A stretch of 64,000 nt of DNA from positions 1 to 64,000 of the forward strand of contig NZ_LT960613.1 of NCBI RefSeq assembly GCF_900233005.1, given 5' to 3'. Both the position numbers and the translations under genes were made by a program. Shown here one piece after another: positions 48,330-58,201 of the stretch (positions are counted from its first letter, which is position 1; each line of letters begins with the position of its first letter). The DNA is from Vibrio tapetis subsp. tapetis. GTDB lineage: Bacteria; Pseudomonadota; Gammaproteobacteria; Enterobacterales; Vibrionaceae. The notes below the pieces were generated by a model. The model made no database searches. It was given only the letters and a program-made list of their open reading frames with translations, and was not told the DNA's origin.

Positions 48330-48923
48330 ATGTGGACAAAGAAAGGTCATTTAACAGGGCAGAAAAAACCCTTCAAACTTGAAGATATCTGGCGAATTCG
48401 CACTAGACTCGAAATCGAAGGAAACATCATGGAACTGGCCTTGCTCAATCTCGCCATAGACTGTAAGTTACGTTCTTGTGACTTGCTTAGAATGAAAGTG
48501 AGGGATATCTCTTCTGGTGGTGTGATTCAAGATCGCGTGCTTTACAGCCAGAGTAAAACTGGTAGAGAGGTCCAGTTTGAGATCACATCTCGTACTGCAC
48601 AGTCATTGGCTCAATGGATAATGAAGAGCCAAATATCCGCATCAGATTACTTGTTCCCTAGCCCTCGCAAGCAGGGTAAGCCCATGAGTTATAGTCGTTA
48701 CGCAACCATCATTCGTCGTTGGGCCACTGAACTCTGTTACGACCCATACCTTTACGGCACACATTCAATGCGTCGAACGAAAGCGACATTAATCTATGCT
48801 CGCACCAAAAATATCCGTGCAGTTCAATTACTACTTGGTCACGTAAAGCTCGACAATACCATTCGTTATCTAGGTGTCGAAATTGAAGATGCGCTCAATA
48901 TTTCAGAGGGGATAGACTCTTAA
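48330..48923 (+). CDS. Small tyrosine recombinase (FimB/FimE-size)
   Basis: A 197-aa recombinase made of little more than the catalytic domain. All active residues are visible: R48 (KLRSCDLL), K76 (QSKTGRE), H145 and R148 (THSMRRTK), H171 (LLLGHVK) and the nucleophile Y180 (TIRYLG). It lacks the N-terminal arm-binding domain of phage integrases, like FimB/FimE. GGAGG precedes the ATG at 48330. It is the first gene inside the 47-bp direct repeats and very likely moves the 9.6-kb unit. No excisionase-like gene was noticed. Confidence 0.92.
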   Translation: MWTKKGHLTGQKKPFKLEDIWRIRTRLEIEGNIMELALLNLAIDCKLRSCDLLRMKVRDISSGGVIQDRVLYSQSKTGREVQFEITSRTAQSLAQWIMKSQISASDYLFPSPRKQGKPMSYSRYATIIRRWATELCYDPYLYGTHSMRRTKATLIYARTKNIRAVQLLLGHVKLDNTIRYLGVEIEDALNISEGIDS

Positions 48924-49110
48924 TGTAGGTCAAAGCTTCCTTTTCTTTATGGTGCCACGGATGAGGTGTTGGTTTATTTTAACTTATAACAATCACTTAT
49001 GTTTTTTGATCTTATTTTAATACCGCTTTCTTTCAACGCACAGTGCCGTATTTATTCCTTGTTAAAATAAGTTGAGTTATACTGTTTTGAATTAAAGTTA
49101 GGAGGTTCAA
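48924..49110. promoter_or_regulatory. Intergenic region before the TA-hsd operon
   Basis: A 187-base AT-rich interval with TAGGAGG just before the 49111 start and the inverted pair TTGTTAAAATAAG / CTTATTTTAA (partial) around 49006-49070. It should hold the promoter for the 49111-54313 operon. Confidence 0.45.
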
Positions 49111-49515
49111 ATGACTGCGGCAGATCGTATTTATCAGAATATAAAGCGTTCAAGACGCTATGTCTTTGAACGCAAAGACTTTGATGGGTTTGCCAGTTAT
49201 GATCAAGTAGGTAGAGCATTGAGGCAATTAGTAAAGCAAGGTGAACTAATGAAGCTTGGCTATGGTTTGTATACCAAAGCAAGGGTTAATAGCCTTACAG
49301 GAAGACCCATGCCTACCAACCCTGGTGGTAGCGATGCCCTTATCCGGGAAATATTAAAAATGAAGGGCGTTGACTTTGAGATGGATAGTTTGTCTCTACA
49401 GAGCTTTTCAGGTGAAAGCACACAAGTACCATCATCCGTTCATTATTCATGGAATCCTAAGCAGTTTAATCGCAAGCTGGTAGTAGGTAATCGAGTACTG
49501 AATTCTCCGAGTTAA
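49111..49515 (+). CDS. AbiEi-like antitoxin/regulator (DUF6088-type)
   Basis: A 134-aa protein with an N-terminal winged-helix segment (RRYVFERKDFDGFASYDQVGRALRQL is interrupted here for length; it continues KQGELMKLGYGLYTKAR). This layout is that of AbiEi/DUF6088 proteins, which pair with AbiEii nucleotidyltransferases. Strong ribosome site TAGGAGG. It precedes the AbiEii gene by 2 bases. Likely represses the operon and counters the toxin; shorter than classical AbiEi, which has an extra C-terminal domain. Confidence 0.8.
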   Translation: MTAADRIYQNIKRSRRYVFERKDFDGFASYDQVGRALRQLVKQGELMKLGYGLYTKARVNSLTGRPMPTNPGGSDALIREILKMKGVDFEMDSLSLQSFSGESTQVPSSVHYSWNPKQFNRKLVVGNRVLNSPS

Positions 49516-49517
49516 CG

Positions 49518-50459
49518 ATGAAAAAACTAAAACAACAATTCCTTGAGGTTTCCGATGCTTTAGCGCTAGGAAACCCAGCCATTATTGAAAAAGATTACTG
49601 GGTTGTTGCTCTGCTTGCTGAGCTAGAAAAACTTACCTTTGAAACTCACCAATTGGTTTTTGCAGGTGGTACGGCATTAGCCAAATCTAATGTCAAAATC
49701 CTACGGATGTCAGAAGACGTTGATATTAAACTGATCCCAAGTAAAGAGTTTGATGCGTTGAGTCGTGGTAAAAAGAAAACCGCACGTAAAATGCTTATCG
49801 AGCAAATAGAGCAGGTGATTGCGCGATCTCAGCAATTTACAGTTGAAAGCCGACTTGTTCGTGATGAATACCGTTATGTGGAGTATGAACTTAAATATCC
49901 TCAACAATTCAACCAAGCTCCATGCTTGCGACCAATCATCAAATTAGAGCTGATGGAAACTATTCCGCTTCTAGAAGTAGAAGACCGAGGAATTCAATCG
50001 TTAGTTGCAGAGCTTTATAAGCAACCACAAGAGGTCAGCGCATTCGCTTGTGTTTCTGTTTACGCAACATTAGTGGAGAAAGTACTTTCTATGTTACGTC
50101 GTACTATGTTGGTTAAGCGTGACACCGAACGTAAAGATGATGTCACGTTGGTCCGTCATATCTACGACGTTCATTGCATTGATACAGCGCAGACGCTAGA
50201 TATTGAGTCACTAACCTCATTATTTCTCACAGTATTGAAAGAAGATATCGACCGCTTTGGTAACCAGCATGCTGAGTTTGTCGCTGCCCCTATTAAGGAG
50301 CTACGCCTTGGCTTACAAGAGCTAGAAGACAACCCGATTTTCCGCCAACGCTTTCAAGACTTTGTTACGCCAATGGTGTTTAACACCGAACCCCATGATT
50401 TTGATACCTGCTTTGCCTCATTTAAACGCATCGCTGAATCATTGATTAAAACAATTTGA
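49518..50459 (+). CDS. AbiEii-family nucleotidyltransferase toxin
   Basis: A 313-aa protein. The nucleotidyltransferase motif is visible: FAGGTALAKSN (around residues 48-58) and SEDVDIKL (residues 65-72) with the two catalytic aspartates D67 and D69, then the conserved late region RHIYDVHCIDT. AbiEii toxins modify tRNA or other RNA by adding nucleotides and abort phage growth. The preceding gene is the probable antitoxin. It ends only 7 bases before hsdM, so toxin-antitoxin and restriction genes share one operon. Confidence 0.9.
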   Translation: MKKLKQQFLEVSDALALGNPAIIEKDYWVVALLAELEKLTFETHQLVFAGGTALAKSNVKILRMSEDVDIKLIPSKEFDALSRGKKKTARKMLIEQIEQVIARSQQFTVESRLVRDEYRYVEYELKYPQQFNQAPCLRPIIKLELMETIPLLEVEDRGIQSLVAELYKQPQEVSAFACVSVYATLVEKVLSMLRRTMLVKRDTERKDDVTLVRHIYDVHCIDTAQTLDIESLTSLFLTVLKEDIDRFGNQHAEFVAAPIKELRLGLQELEDNPIFRQRFQDFVTPMVFNTEPHDFDTCFASFKRIAESLIKTI

Positions 50460-50466
50460 GTAGATA

Positions 50467-53061
50467 ATGAATAAACAACAACTTGCCGCCAAAATTTGGG
50501 AATCGGCAAACCAAATGCGTTCTAAAATTGAAGCGAACGACTACAAAGATTACATCTTGGGTTTTATCTTTTATAAGTTCTTGTCAGATAAGCAAGTTCA
50601 GTTTCTGATCAATAACGAATTTGATGAACAATCAATCAAAGAACTCAACGAGCAAGACGAAGACACCCTGAATTATGTACGAAATGAGATTGGCTATTTC
50701 ATCGCCTACGACAATCTGTTTTCTACTTGGGTAGAAGACGGACAAGATTTCGACATTGCCTACGTCCGTGATGCATTATCAGCGTTTGGTCGCTTGATTA
50801 ACCCTGCCCATAAAGATCTGTTTGAGGGCATCTTTAACACGCTAGAGACTGGCCTTAGTAAGTTAGGGGAAAATGCCGCATCACAAACTAAAGCGGCGAG
50901 AAGCTTGATCCACTTGATCAACGACATCCCAATGAAAGGCAAGCAAGACTATGATGTACTCGGCTTTATCTACGAATACTTAATCAGCCAATTTGCTGCT
51001 AACGCGGGGAAAAAAGCCGGCGAATTTTATACGCCTCACGAAGTCTCGGTACTGATGTCAGAGATCATGGCTGACCACCTTAAGGACCGAGAAAAAATTC
51101 AAATTTACGATCCAACCAGTGGCTCAGGCTCGTTGCTGATCAACATCGGTCAATCGGTAGAAAATCGTCTAGGTGGTGAGAATAACATTCGTTATTTTGC
51201 CCAAGAGCTCAAGAAAAACACCTACAACTTAACCCGTATGAACCTATTTATGCGTGGGATTTTGCCTAACGACATCATCACCCGCAATGCAGATACGCTA
51301 GAAGATGACTGGCCAATTGATAGCAATAAAACCCATGAGCCGCTGCGAGTGGATGCCGTCGTTTCAAACCCGCCTTATTCACAAAAGTGGGACCCGGAGT
51401 TTAAAGATAAAGATCCGCGTTATTCGCCATTTGGCCTTGCGCCAAAAACCAAAGCGGATTACGCCTTCTTGCTGCATGACCTATACCACATAAAACCCGA
51501 TGGCATCATGACCATTGTATTGCCTCATGGGGTACTGTTCCGTGGGGGGGATGAAGGTAAAATTCGTGAAAACCTAATAGAAAAGAACCACATTGACGCC
51601 ATTATCGGGCTGCCTGCCAATGTTTTCTTTGGTACGGGTATTCCCACTATTGTTTTGGTGCTCAAGCAAACCCGAAACAACGATGACGTACTCATCATTG
51701 ATGCCTCAAAAGGCTTCGTTAAAGAAGGAAAAAACAACAAGCTACGTGCCTGCGACATCAAGCGCATTGTGGATACCGTGGTTAGCCGCCAATCTCAGCT
51801 AAAATTTTCTGCACTGGTCAACCGACAGACGATCCGAGAGAACGGTTACAATCTGAACATTCCACGTTATGTCGACTCATCTGATGAGGCTGAAAGCTGG
51901 GATATCTACGCATCCATGTTCGGGGATATCCCCAACAGCGAACTTGCGGCGTTAAGCCCCTATTGGCAGGCAATGCCAAGCCTTAAAGCGAGCTTGTTTA
52001 CTGCAACCTCTAGCGAATACTCCGCACTAAGCGTGGAAGATGTGAAAGCCGCCATCACCGCCCATGAGGACACCCAACGGTTTAACGGCCAATATAAACA
52101 GGCGTTCGGCGACTTTGAAGCCTACCTAAAGCAAAGTTTGATCACCGAGTTATTACAGGTAAAACGTTCGCGACAGCGAGGTATTATCAGTGATGAGATC
52201 TTCCGCCGTTTGCAAGGCATTGCCTTGATTGACAAATACGACGCCTATCAAATGCTGGATGCCAAATGGCAGCAGCTTGGGGCAGATTTAGAGATGATCC
52301 AAACCGAAGGCATGGACACCTGTAAAAAGGTGGAGCCTAAGATGGTTACCAAAAAACAGAAAGGCAAAGAGGTACAAGTACAAGAAGGCTGGCTTGGTCA
52401 TATCTTTCCTTTTGAGTTAGTTGAGAAAACCTACTTTAAGGAAGAGTTAAAACACATTCAAACCATCAGCGAACGTCTGCAAACCATTAATACCGAGATT
52501 GAAGAACTCTTTAATGGCTTGAGTGAAGACGATAAAGAGTCCGCTTGCGTCAATGAAGATAAAACGGCTTTTGTGAATGTTGAACTAAACAAAGAAGTGA
52601 AGCAAATCAAAGCTGATAAAAAGCGTGGTGAAACCTTTGCTAAAGACGGCTTTGAGAACACATTGTTAGCCGTTTCAAAGCTGCAAAGTGAAGAAAAAAC
52701 GCTGAAAAAGAGCCTTAAAACTGCAGATGAAACCTTGCTAGAAGCGACTAAGAAAAAGATCACTGAATTGACTAAATCAGAAATCGAGCACCTACTGCTA
52801 CTTAAATGGGTGCAACCCATCGTACAGTCATTAGCACAGTTGCCACAACAGCTCATCCAACGCTTAACTAATAAACTGCAAGCGTTAGCAGACAAATACG
52901 CCCAAACCTATGGCGATATAGCCAATGAAACCCAGCAAGTCGAGCAGCAACTAGCTGAAATGATGGGTGAGCTACAAGGGAGTGATTTCGATATGCTGGG
53001 CATCAAAGCGTTAAAAGGCTTCCTGCAAGGTAAAGCATTAGCAGGTGGACAGCATGAGTAA
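50467..53061 (+). CDS. hsdM: Type I restriction-modification methylase HsdM (long form)
   Basis: An 864-aa N6-adenine methyltransferase subunit. N-terminal helical HsdM domain (AAKIWESANQMRSKIEANDY), SAM-binding motif DPTSGSGSLL near residue 215 and catalytic NPPY at 301-304. The C-terminal 350 residues are largely coiled coil (LQSEEKTLKKSLKTADE) and exceed the usual 500-aa HsdM; long forms of this kind exist in some type I families. It overlaps hsdS by 8 bases. It methylates host sites together with HsdS. Confidence 0.95.
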   Translation: MNKQQLAAKIWESANQMRSKIEANDYKDYILGFIFYKFLSDKQVQFLINNEFDEQSIKELNEQDEDTLNYVRNEIGYFIAYDNLFSTWVEDGQDFDIAYVRDALSAFGRLINPAHKDLFEGIFNTLETGLSKLGENAASQTKAARSLIHLINDIPMKGKQDYDVLGFIYEYLISQFAANAGKKAGEFYTPHEVSVLMSEIMADHLKDREKIQIYDPTSGSGSLLINIGQSVENRLGGENNIRYFAQELKKNTYNLTRMNLFMRGILPNDIITRNADTLEDDWPIDSNKTHEPLRVDAVVSNPPYSQKWDPEFKDKDPRYSPFGLAPKTKADYAFLLHDLYHIKPDGIMTIVLPHGVLFRGGDEGKIRENLIEKNHIDAIIGLPANVFFGTGIPTIVLVLKQTRNNDDVLIIDASKGFVKEGKNNKLRACDIKRIVDTVVSRQSQLKFSALVNRQTIRENGYNLNIPRYVDSSDEAESWDIYASMFGDIPNSELAALSPYWQAMPSLKASLFTATSSEYSALSVEDVKAAITAHEDTQRFNGQYKQAFGDFEAYLKQSLITELLQVKRSRQRGIISDEIFRRLQGIALIDKYDAYQMLDAKWQQLGADLEMIQTEGMDTCKKVEPKMVTKKQKGKEVQVQEGWLGHIFPFELVEKTYFKEELKHIQTISERLQTINTEIEELFNGLSEDDKESACVNEDKTAFVNVELNKEVKQIKADKKRGETFAKDGFENTLLAVSKLQSEEKTLKKSLKTADETLLEATKKKITELTKSEIEHLLLLKWVQPIVQSLAQLPQQLIQRLTNKLQALADKYAQTYGDIANETQQVEQQLAEMMGELQGSDFDMLGIKALKGFLQGKALAGGQHE

Positions 53062-54313
53062 AGGAAAACTCGCTTTACCTACTATACGTTTTGAAGGATT
53101 TGAAGATGAGTGGGAAGAAAAGCCACTTGGAGACGTTTTATCATTGGCAAATGGCTATGCGTTTAAAAGTGAGTATTTCTGTAAAGATAAAACTGGTTAT
53201 GAAGTATTGACACCGGGAAGTGTGCATATTGGTGGGGGTTTTCAATATGGGAAAGGTCAAAATTATAAACTAGAAGGGAAAACACCCCAAAAGTTTATAT
53301 TTGCAGCTGGTGATGTTTTCATCACGATGACAGACCTAACTCCAACTGCACAAATGTTAGGGCTTCCCGCTATTGTCCCTGATGATGGAACGACTTACTT
53401 ACACAATCAGCGTTTGGGTAAGTTAATTCAATACAAAGGTGACTATGGATTTCTTTTTTATCTTTTAAGTACGGACACATATCGAAACCAAATAGTTGCA
53501 ACATCCTCTGGCACGACTGTTAAGCATTCTTCACCAGATAAAGTAAAAAGTAGCAAGTTTTTTTTTCCAAACAAAGTTGAGCAAACATCCCTAGGTTATT
53601 ATTTTCAAAATGTCGACAAGCAACTAAAGCTACACCAAGACAAGTTCGCCAAGCTGCAACAGCTAAAGAAAGCCATGCTGGGTAAAATGTTCCCTAAAGC
53701 TGGACAGACGGTGCCTGAACTGCGTTTTGCTGGGTTTAGTGAGAAATGGGAAGTTGAGCCTTTGGGAACAAATGCCAGCTTTAACAAAGGAAAGGGGTTT
53801 ACAAAAGGCGACTTGAATACGTTTGGAGTCCCTATCGTGCTGTATGGTCGTTTATATACCAATTATCAAACAATCATCACAGAGGTCGATACATTTGTTA
53901 GCTCTGAGAGCAAAGGTATTATGAGTAAAGGAAGAGAGGTCATCGTACCTGCGTCAGGGGAAAGTGCGGAAGATATTGCTCGTGCTTCAGCGGTTTTACA
54001 ACCTAATGTAATACTGGGTGGAGACTTAAATATAATTTATCCAAATAATAAAATTCTACCTAGCTTTTTGGCACTCATCATAACTTATAGTTGTTGTCAG
54101 GCTGAGCTAGCGAAAAAAGCTCAAGGAAAATCAGTTGTTCATGTTAGAAATAGTGACATAAAAGATTTACTTGTTCCTATGCCTACTATAAAAGAACAAA
54201 CCAAAATCGCTGAGTATTTCCAAAACCTTGACCGTTTGATCAACCTACAACAGCAGCAGATAGATAAGCTGAAAAATCTGAAACAGACGTATCTGGCAAA
54301 GATGTTTGTGTGA
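53054..54313 (+). CDS. hsdS: Type I specificity subunit HsdS
   Basis: A 419-aa protein with two target-recognition domains, each opened by a repeat of the RFxGFxxxWEEKPLG type (PTIRFEGFEDEWEEKPLGD at residue 9 and ELRFAGFSEKWEVEPLGT near residue 224) and each closed by a helical spacer (EQTSLGYYFQNVDKQLKLHQ; EQTKIAEYFQNLDRLINLQQ). The symmetric layout shows a full-length HsdS that reads a bipartite DNA site. Start ATG 53054 overlaps the hsdM stop. The TRDs would set the methylation motif, which cannot be read from sequence. Confidence 0.93.
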   Translation: MSKGKLALPTIRFEGFEDEWEEKPLGDVLSLANGYAFKSEYFCKDKTGYEVLTPGSVHIGGGFQYGKGQNYKLEGKTPQKFIFAAGDVFITMTDLTPTAQMLGLPAIVPDDGTTYLHNQRLGKLIQYKGDYGFLFYLLSTDTYRNQIVATSSGTTVKHSSPDKVKSSKFFFPNKVEQTSLGYYFQNVDKQLKLHQDKFAKLQQLKKAMLGKMFPKAGQTVPELRFAGFSEKWEVEPLGTNASFNKGKGFTKGDLNTFGVPIVLYGRLYTNYQTIITEVDTFVSSESKGIMSKGREVIVPASGESAEDIARASAVLQPNVILGGDLNIIYPNNKILPSFLALIITYSCCQAELAKKAQGKSVVHVRNSDIKDLLVPMPTIKEQTKIAEYFQNLDRLINLQQQQIDKLKNLKQTYLAKMFV

Positions 54314-54474
54314 TGATTTTCATCCATTAAGTTTAATCGCTTGAATCTCAGCGCCCTCACATCAAATCTGGTGTAAGCGCACAAACAGACCAGCATAAAA
54401 TATATATTTAGCCCCTCGCGTCAACCTCTGCAAATAGACGGCGGATTGCGAGCCAACGTCAGCAAGGACAGGTT

Positions 54475-57400
54475 GTGACCTACACCAAAGAAGCTTTATT
54501 CGAACAGGATGTAATTACCGAACTTTGTAAAAAAGGCTGGGAAGATACTGTTCTAAAAAACCTCACTGAAGCGGATTTACTGCAAAACTGGGCAGATATT
54601 CTCTTTCAAAATAACAATAGCATTGATCGCCTCAATAACGCACCGCTAACCGGCAGCGAGATGCAGCAGATTGTTGAACAGATAACCTCGCTTAAAACGC
54701 CTTTAAAACTCAATGGCTTTATTAACGGTAAAACCGTATCCATAAAGCGAGATAACCCCGACGATGCGCTGCATTATGGCAAAGAGATCAGCCTGCATAT
54801 CTACGACCGCCAAGAGATCGCGGCGGGTAAGAGCCGGTATCAAATTGTTCAGCAGCCAAGATTTAACCGCAAAAGTGCCGTGCAGCATGACCGCAGAGGC
54901 GATCTGCTATTGCTGATTAACGGCATGCCTGTCATCCATCTGGAGCTAAAACGTTCCGGTGTACCCGTGATCGAAGCGTGCAACCAAATAGAGAAATACA
55001 CTCATGAAGGCCACTTTAGCGCAGGCATTATTGCACTGGTGCAAGTATTTGTGGCGATGACCCCAGACCACAGCCTCTATTTTGCCAATCCCGGCAAAGA
55101 TGGCCGCTTTAATCACGATTACTACTTCCAATGGGCAGATTTTTCTAACGAGCCGGTGAACCATTGGCATAAAGTGATTACTGATCTGCTTTCTATCCCT
55201 ATGGCACACCAGTTAATAGGTTTTTACACTGTGGCCGACAATGCTGATGGCGTATTAAAGGTGATGCGCAGCTATCAGTACTATGCCACTAACGCCATTT
55301 CCAGCAAGATAAGTGGCCTTGACTGGTCGGTGAAAAACAAAGGTGGTTATATCTGGCACACCACAGGCTCTGGTAAAACCATGACCAGCTTTAAATCCGC
55401 GCAGCTTATCGCTAACTCAGGGGATGCCGATAAAGTCGTATTTCTGATGGATCGTATTGAGCTGGGCACTCAGTCGTTGGAAGAGTATCGCAGTTTTGCC
55501 GATGCCACGGATGAAGTTCAGGGCACGGAAAATACCCATGTATTAATCACCAAGCTAAAAAGCACCAAGCCTGGCGATTGCCTCATTGTTACCTCTATCC
55601 AAAAAATGAGTAACATTCAGGATGAAGGTCAGTTAAAAACCGCCGATATTGAGAAAATTAACCAAAAGCGTATTGCCTTTATTGTTGACGAAGCGCACCG
55701 CTCTACCTTTGGCGATATGCTAACTGACATTAAAAAAACATTCCCTAATGCGGTGTTTTTTGGCTTTACTGGCACCCCGATTCAGGAAGAAAACCAAAAG
55801 AAAGACAGCACGACCAGTACGATTTTTGGCGATGAACTACACCGTTATAGCATTCGCGATGGCATTCGTGACGGCAACGTGCTGGGATTTGATCCCTATA
55901 AGGTGATGACCTACAAAGATAGCGATTTACGGAGCGCTGTTGCCCTCGAAAAGGCCAAAGTGAATACACATGCGGAAGTGTTTGGCGATCCAGTAAAAGA
56001 AAAAGCTTACGATAAGTACATGGACAGTGCACGAGTGCCCATGGCTACGTCCGAGATTAACGGCAAAACCGTGCGTGGCATTGAGGCATTGCTGCCAGCC
56101 AGTCAATATGACCGCATCGAGCATAAGCAAAAAGTGATGGATGACATACTGGGTAACTGGACACGATTCAGCCGCGCCAACAAGTTTCATGGTATTTTTG
56201 CCACCCATAACATTCCCGAAGCGCTGGAATATTATCGCCTATTTAAGCAACAAGCCCCTCATTTGAAGGTTACAGCTCTGTTTGACCCGAATATTGACAA
56301 TAAAGGCGGCGCGATAGCAAAAGAGGCCGGCTTAACCGAGATTATTGAAGATTACAATAACACCTACAACACCACTTATACCCTGCCAACCCATGCGCAG
56401 TTTAAAAAGGATATCGCGGCACGACTCGCCCATAAAAAGCCTTACCAACACGCAGAGCAGCAACCAGATCAACAATTGCACCTGTTGATTGTCGTTGACC
56501 AAATGCTGACGGGGTACGATTCAAAATGGGTGAATACCCTCTATCTGGATAAGACGCTGGAATACGCCAATATCATTCAGGCGTTTTCACGCACTAACCG
56601 TCTGTTCGGTTTGGATAAACCTTTCGGGAATATCCGTTATTACCGTAAACCACATACCATGGAGCAGAACATCAATAAAGCGCTCAAGCTTTACTCTGGG
56701 GATCGTCCTTTTGGTGTCTTCGTCGATAAGCTGGAAGATAATCTTAATCACCTCAATGAGGTGTTCGCAGACATTGAAGTGCTGTTTAACAATGAGCAAA
56801 TCACGTACTTTGGGCAGCTGCCGAAAGACGAGGCTGTTCAAGCTAAGTTTGCGAGCTTATTCAATGAGTTCAATAAGTATTTAGAAGCGGCCAAAGTGCA
56901 AGGATTCGACTGGCAGGAAAGCAGCTATCAGTTTGAGGATACGGGCAGTGCGGTAGATGTGGCCTTTACCGAATCGCAGCATCAAACCCTATTGCAGCGC
57001 TATAAAGAGCTATCATCTGGTGGTGACGGTGGGGGGAATGAGCCCGCCGTACCTTACGCCATTTGGGGTTATTTGACAGAGCAAAACACGGGGCGAATTG
57101 ATCATAACTATATGAATGCACAGTTTTCTAAGTTTCTAAAACAGCTTAGCCAACCCAATGTTACGCCTGAGCAGATGCAGCAAACACGAGATGAGCTACA
57201 CAAATCTTTTGCGAGTTTAAGTCAAGATGAGCAAAAGCAAGCCCATAAACTGCTTATTGATGTACAAGCAGGTAACTTGATTATCGAATCCGGGAAAACA
57301 TTGCAGGACTACATTACTAGGGCGCAAGTAGAAGAAGAAAATGAAGCTTTGCAAATTATTGTCGATGCGTTGGGGCTAGATGGGCAACTGCTAAAATCAC

Positions 57401-57591
57401 TGAAAACAGGTCAGGTTACTGCTGCAAACCTGAATAACTTCGGACGCTTTGACACACTGAAAGCCAGTGTCGATAAAGCCAAGGCAAAGGCTTATTTGGA
57501 AGCAAAGTTAGATAAAACGTTACCGCCACCTAAGGTGAACATCGAGCTGGATAAGCTTCTAAGAGAGTTTGTTTTACAAAAAGAAGATTAA
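54475..57591 (+). CDS. hsdR: Type I restriction endonuclease HsdR
   Basis: A 1038-aa motor-nuclease subunit. The PD-(D/E)xK nuclease part shows HLELKRSG with E157 and K159. The SF2 motor has Walker A TTGSGKT (about 296-302) and DEAH at 404-407, later FGFTGTP and the GYDSKWVNTLYLDK helicase segments. A C-terminal helical region binds the HsdM/S complex. GTG 54475 is used as start after AAGGACAGG. It lies 161 bases after hsdS and may have its own promoter, allowing methylase expression first. Confidence 0.95.
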   Translation: MTYTKEALFEQDVITELCKKGWEDTVLKNLTEADLLQNWADILFQNNNSIDRLNNAPLTGSEMQQIVEQITSLKTPLKLNGFINGKTVSIKRDNPDDALHYGKEISLHIYDRQEIAAGKSRYQIVQQPRFNRKSAVQHDRRGDLLLLINGMPVIHLELKRSGVPVIEACNQIEKYTHEGHFSAGIIALVQVFVAMTPDHSLYFANPGKDGRFNHDYYFQWADFSNEPVNHWHKVITDLLSIPMAHQLIGFYTVADNADGVLKVMRSYQYYATNAISSKISGLDWSVKNKGGYIWHTTGSGKTMTSFKSAQLIANSGDADKVVFLMDRIELGTQSLEEYRSFADATDEVQGTENTHVLITKLKSTKPGDCLIVTSIQKMSNIQDEGQLKTADIEKINQKRIAFIVDEAHRSTFGDMLTDIKKTFPNAVFFGFTGTPIQEENQKKDSTTSTIFGDELHRYSIRDGIRDGNVLGFDPYKVMTYKDSDLRSAVALEKAKVNTHAEVFGDPVKEKAYDKYMDSARVPMATSEINGKTVRGIEALLPASQYDRIEHKQKVMDDILGNWTRFSRANKFHGIFATHNIPEALEYYRLFKQQAPHLKVTALFDPNIDNKGGAIAKEAGLTEIIEDYNNTYNTTYTLPTHAQFKKDIAARLAHKKPYQHAEQQPDQQLHLLIVVDQMLTGYDSKWVNTLYLDKTLEYANIIQAFSRTNRLFGLDKPFGNIRYYRKPHTMEQNINKALKLYSGDRPFGVFVDKLEDNLNHLNEVFADIEVLFNNEQITYFGQLPKDEAVQAKFASLFNEFNKYLEAAKVQGFDWQESSYQFEDTGSAVDVAFTESQHQTLLQRYKELSSGGDGGGNEPAVPYAIWGYLTEQNTGRIDHNYMNAQFSKFLKQLSQPNVTPEQMQQTRDELHKSFASLSQDEQKQAHKLLIDVQAGNLIIESGKTLQDYITRAQVEEENEALQIIVDALGLDGQLLKSLKTGQVTAANLNNFGRFDTLKASVDKAKAKAYLEAKLDKTLPPPKVNIELDKLLREFVLQKED

Positions 57592-57709
57592 AGTACAATT
57601 CCATATAATTTTTATGCAAAAAACAGCCTATAAAATCACATGTACTTGTTGGCGGAAAAATAAAGCCCGAGTAAACATATTTACTTGGGTTTTTACTCTA
57701 ACTGATAAT

Positions 57710-57756
57710 TGTCCAGAGACGTGCCAGCACGATCACTGCTAGAACGTTTATGCCCC
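57710..57756. repeat. 47-bp perfect direct repeat, right copy (candidate attR)
   Basis: Identical to 48151-48197. The two copies bound 9.6 kb containing the recombinase, the AbiE-like pair and hsdMSR. Confidence 0.9.
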
Positions 57757-58036
57757 TTTTTGCGTTAGAACAAATGCTCTACACCCTCTAGGGAGCGTGC
57801 GTTTTCCCTATCAAATCTAATCCGATGCAAGAGCGTTAGGCCGAGCTTATTTTGGGCGTTTGTAGGTTGAAAATCGTATTGCTTGCTCAGAATCCGCCGG
57901 AGTTATACGAAAACTTTCGGCAATTTCTGAAGTTCACATCCTAGTCGCTAGGCAATACGGGCATTAGATTGAGCGGGAGTATAATTAGCGTTATGATTAG
58001 TCGCATATAATCAGAAAAAATGCATCTATATAGCGT
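57747..58036. repeat. Dispersed island repeat D, long copy 2
   Basis: Aligns with 42031-42320; shared blocks include GTGCGTTTTCCCTA, TTTCGGCAATTTCTGAAGTT and GAGTATAATTAG. Starts at the end of the right 47-bp repeat. Confidence 0.75.
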
Positions 58037-58079
58037 TAAATGGATTTGATTTGATTTATCTTGCACCAGAAAAGCGAAA

Positions 58080-58097
58080 AGCACCCCGCGGGGTGCT
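58080..58097. terminator. GC-rich palindrome, probable terminator of the Abi gene
   Basis: AGCACCCC / GGGGTGCT. It lies about 100 bases past the 3' end of the minus-strand Abi gene; on the minus strand it is followed by TTTTCGCTTTTC, which would serve as a T-rich tail. Confidence 0.6.
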
Positions 58098-58201
58098 CTC
58101 TAGAGTGCTCAAGTCAGAGTCATTGGCGAGAATTTTATTACCAAAACTTTAGTCTGACGAGCTAGTGACTGAATTATGATACATAGTGGCTCTAGTGTCA
58201 A

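Larger units (their letters stand above)
57592..58201. other. Non-coding interval with direct repeat, repeat D and hairpin
   Basis: About 610 bases. It holds the right 47-bp direct repeat (57710-57756), long copy 2 of repeat D (57747-58036) and a GC-rich palindrome AGCACCCCGCGGGGTGCT (58080-58097). No gene is supported. Confidence 0.7.
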
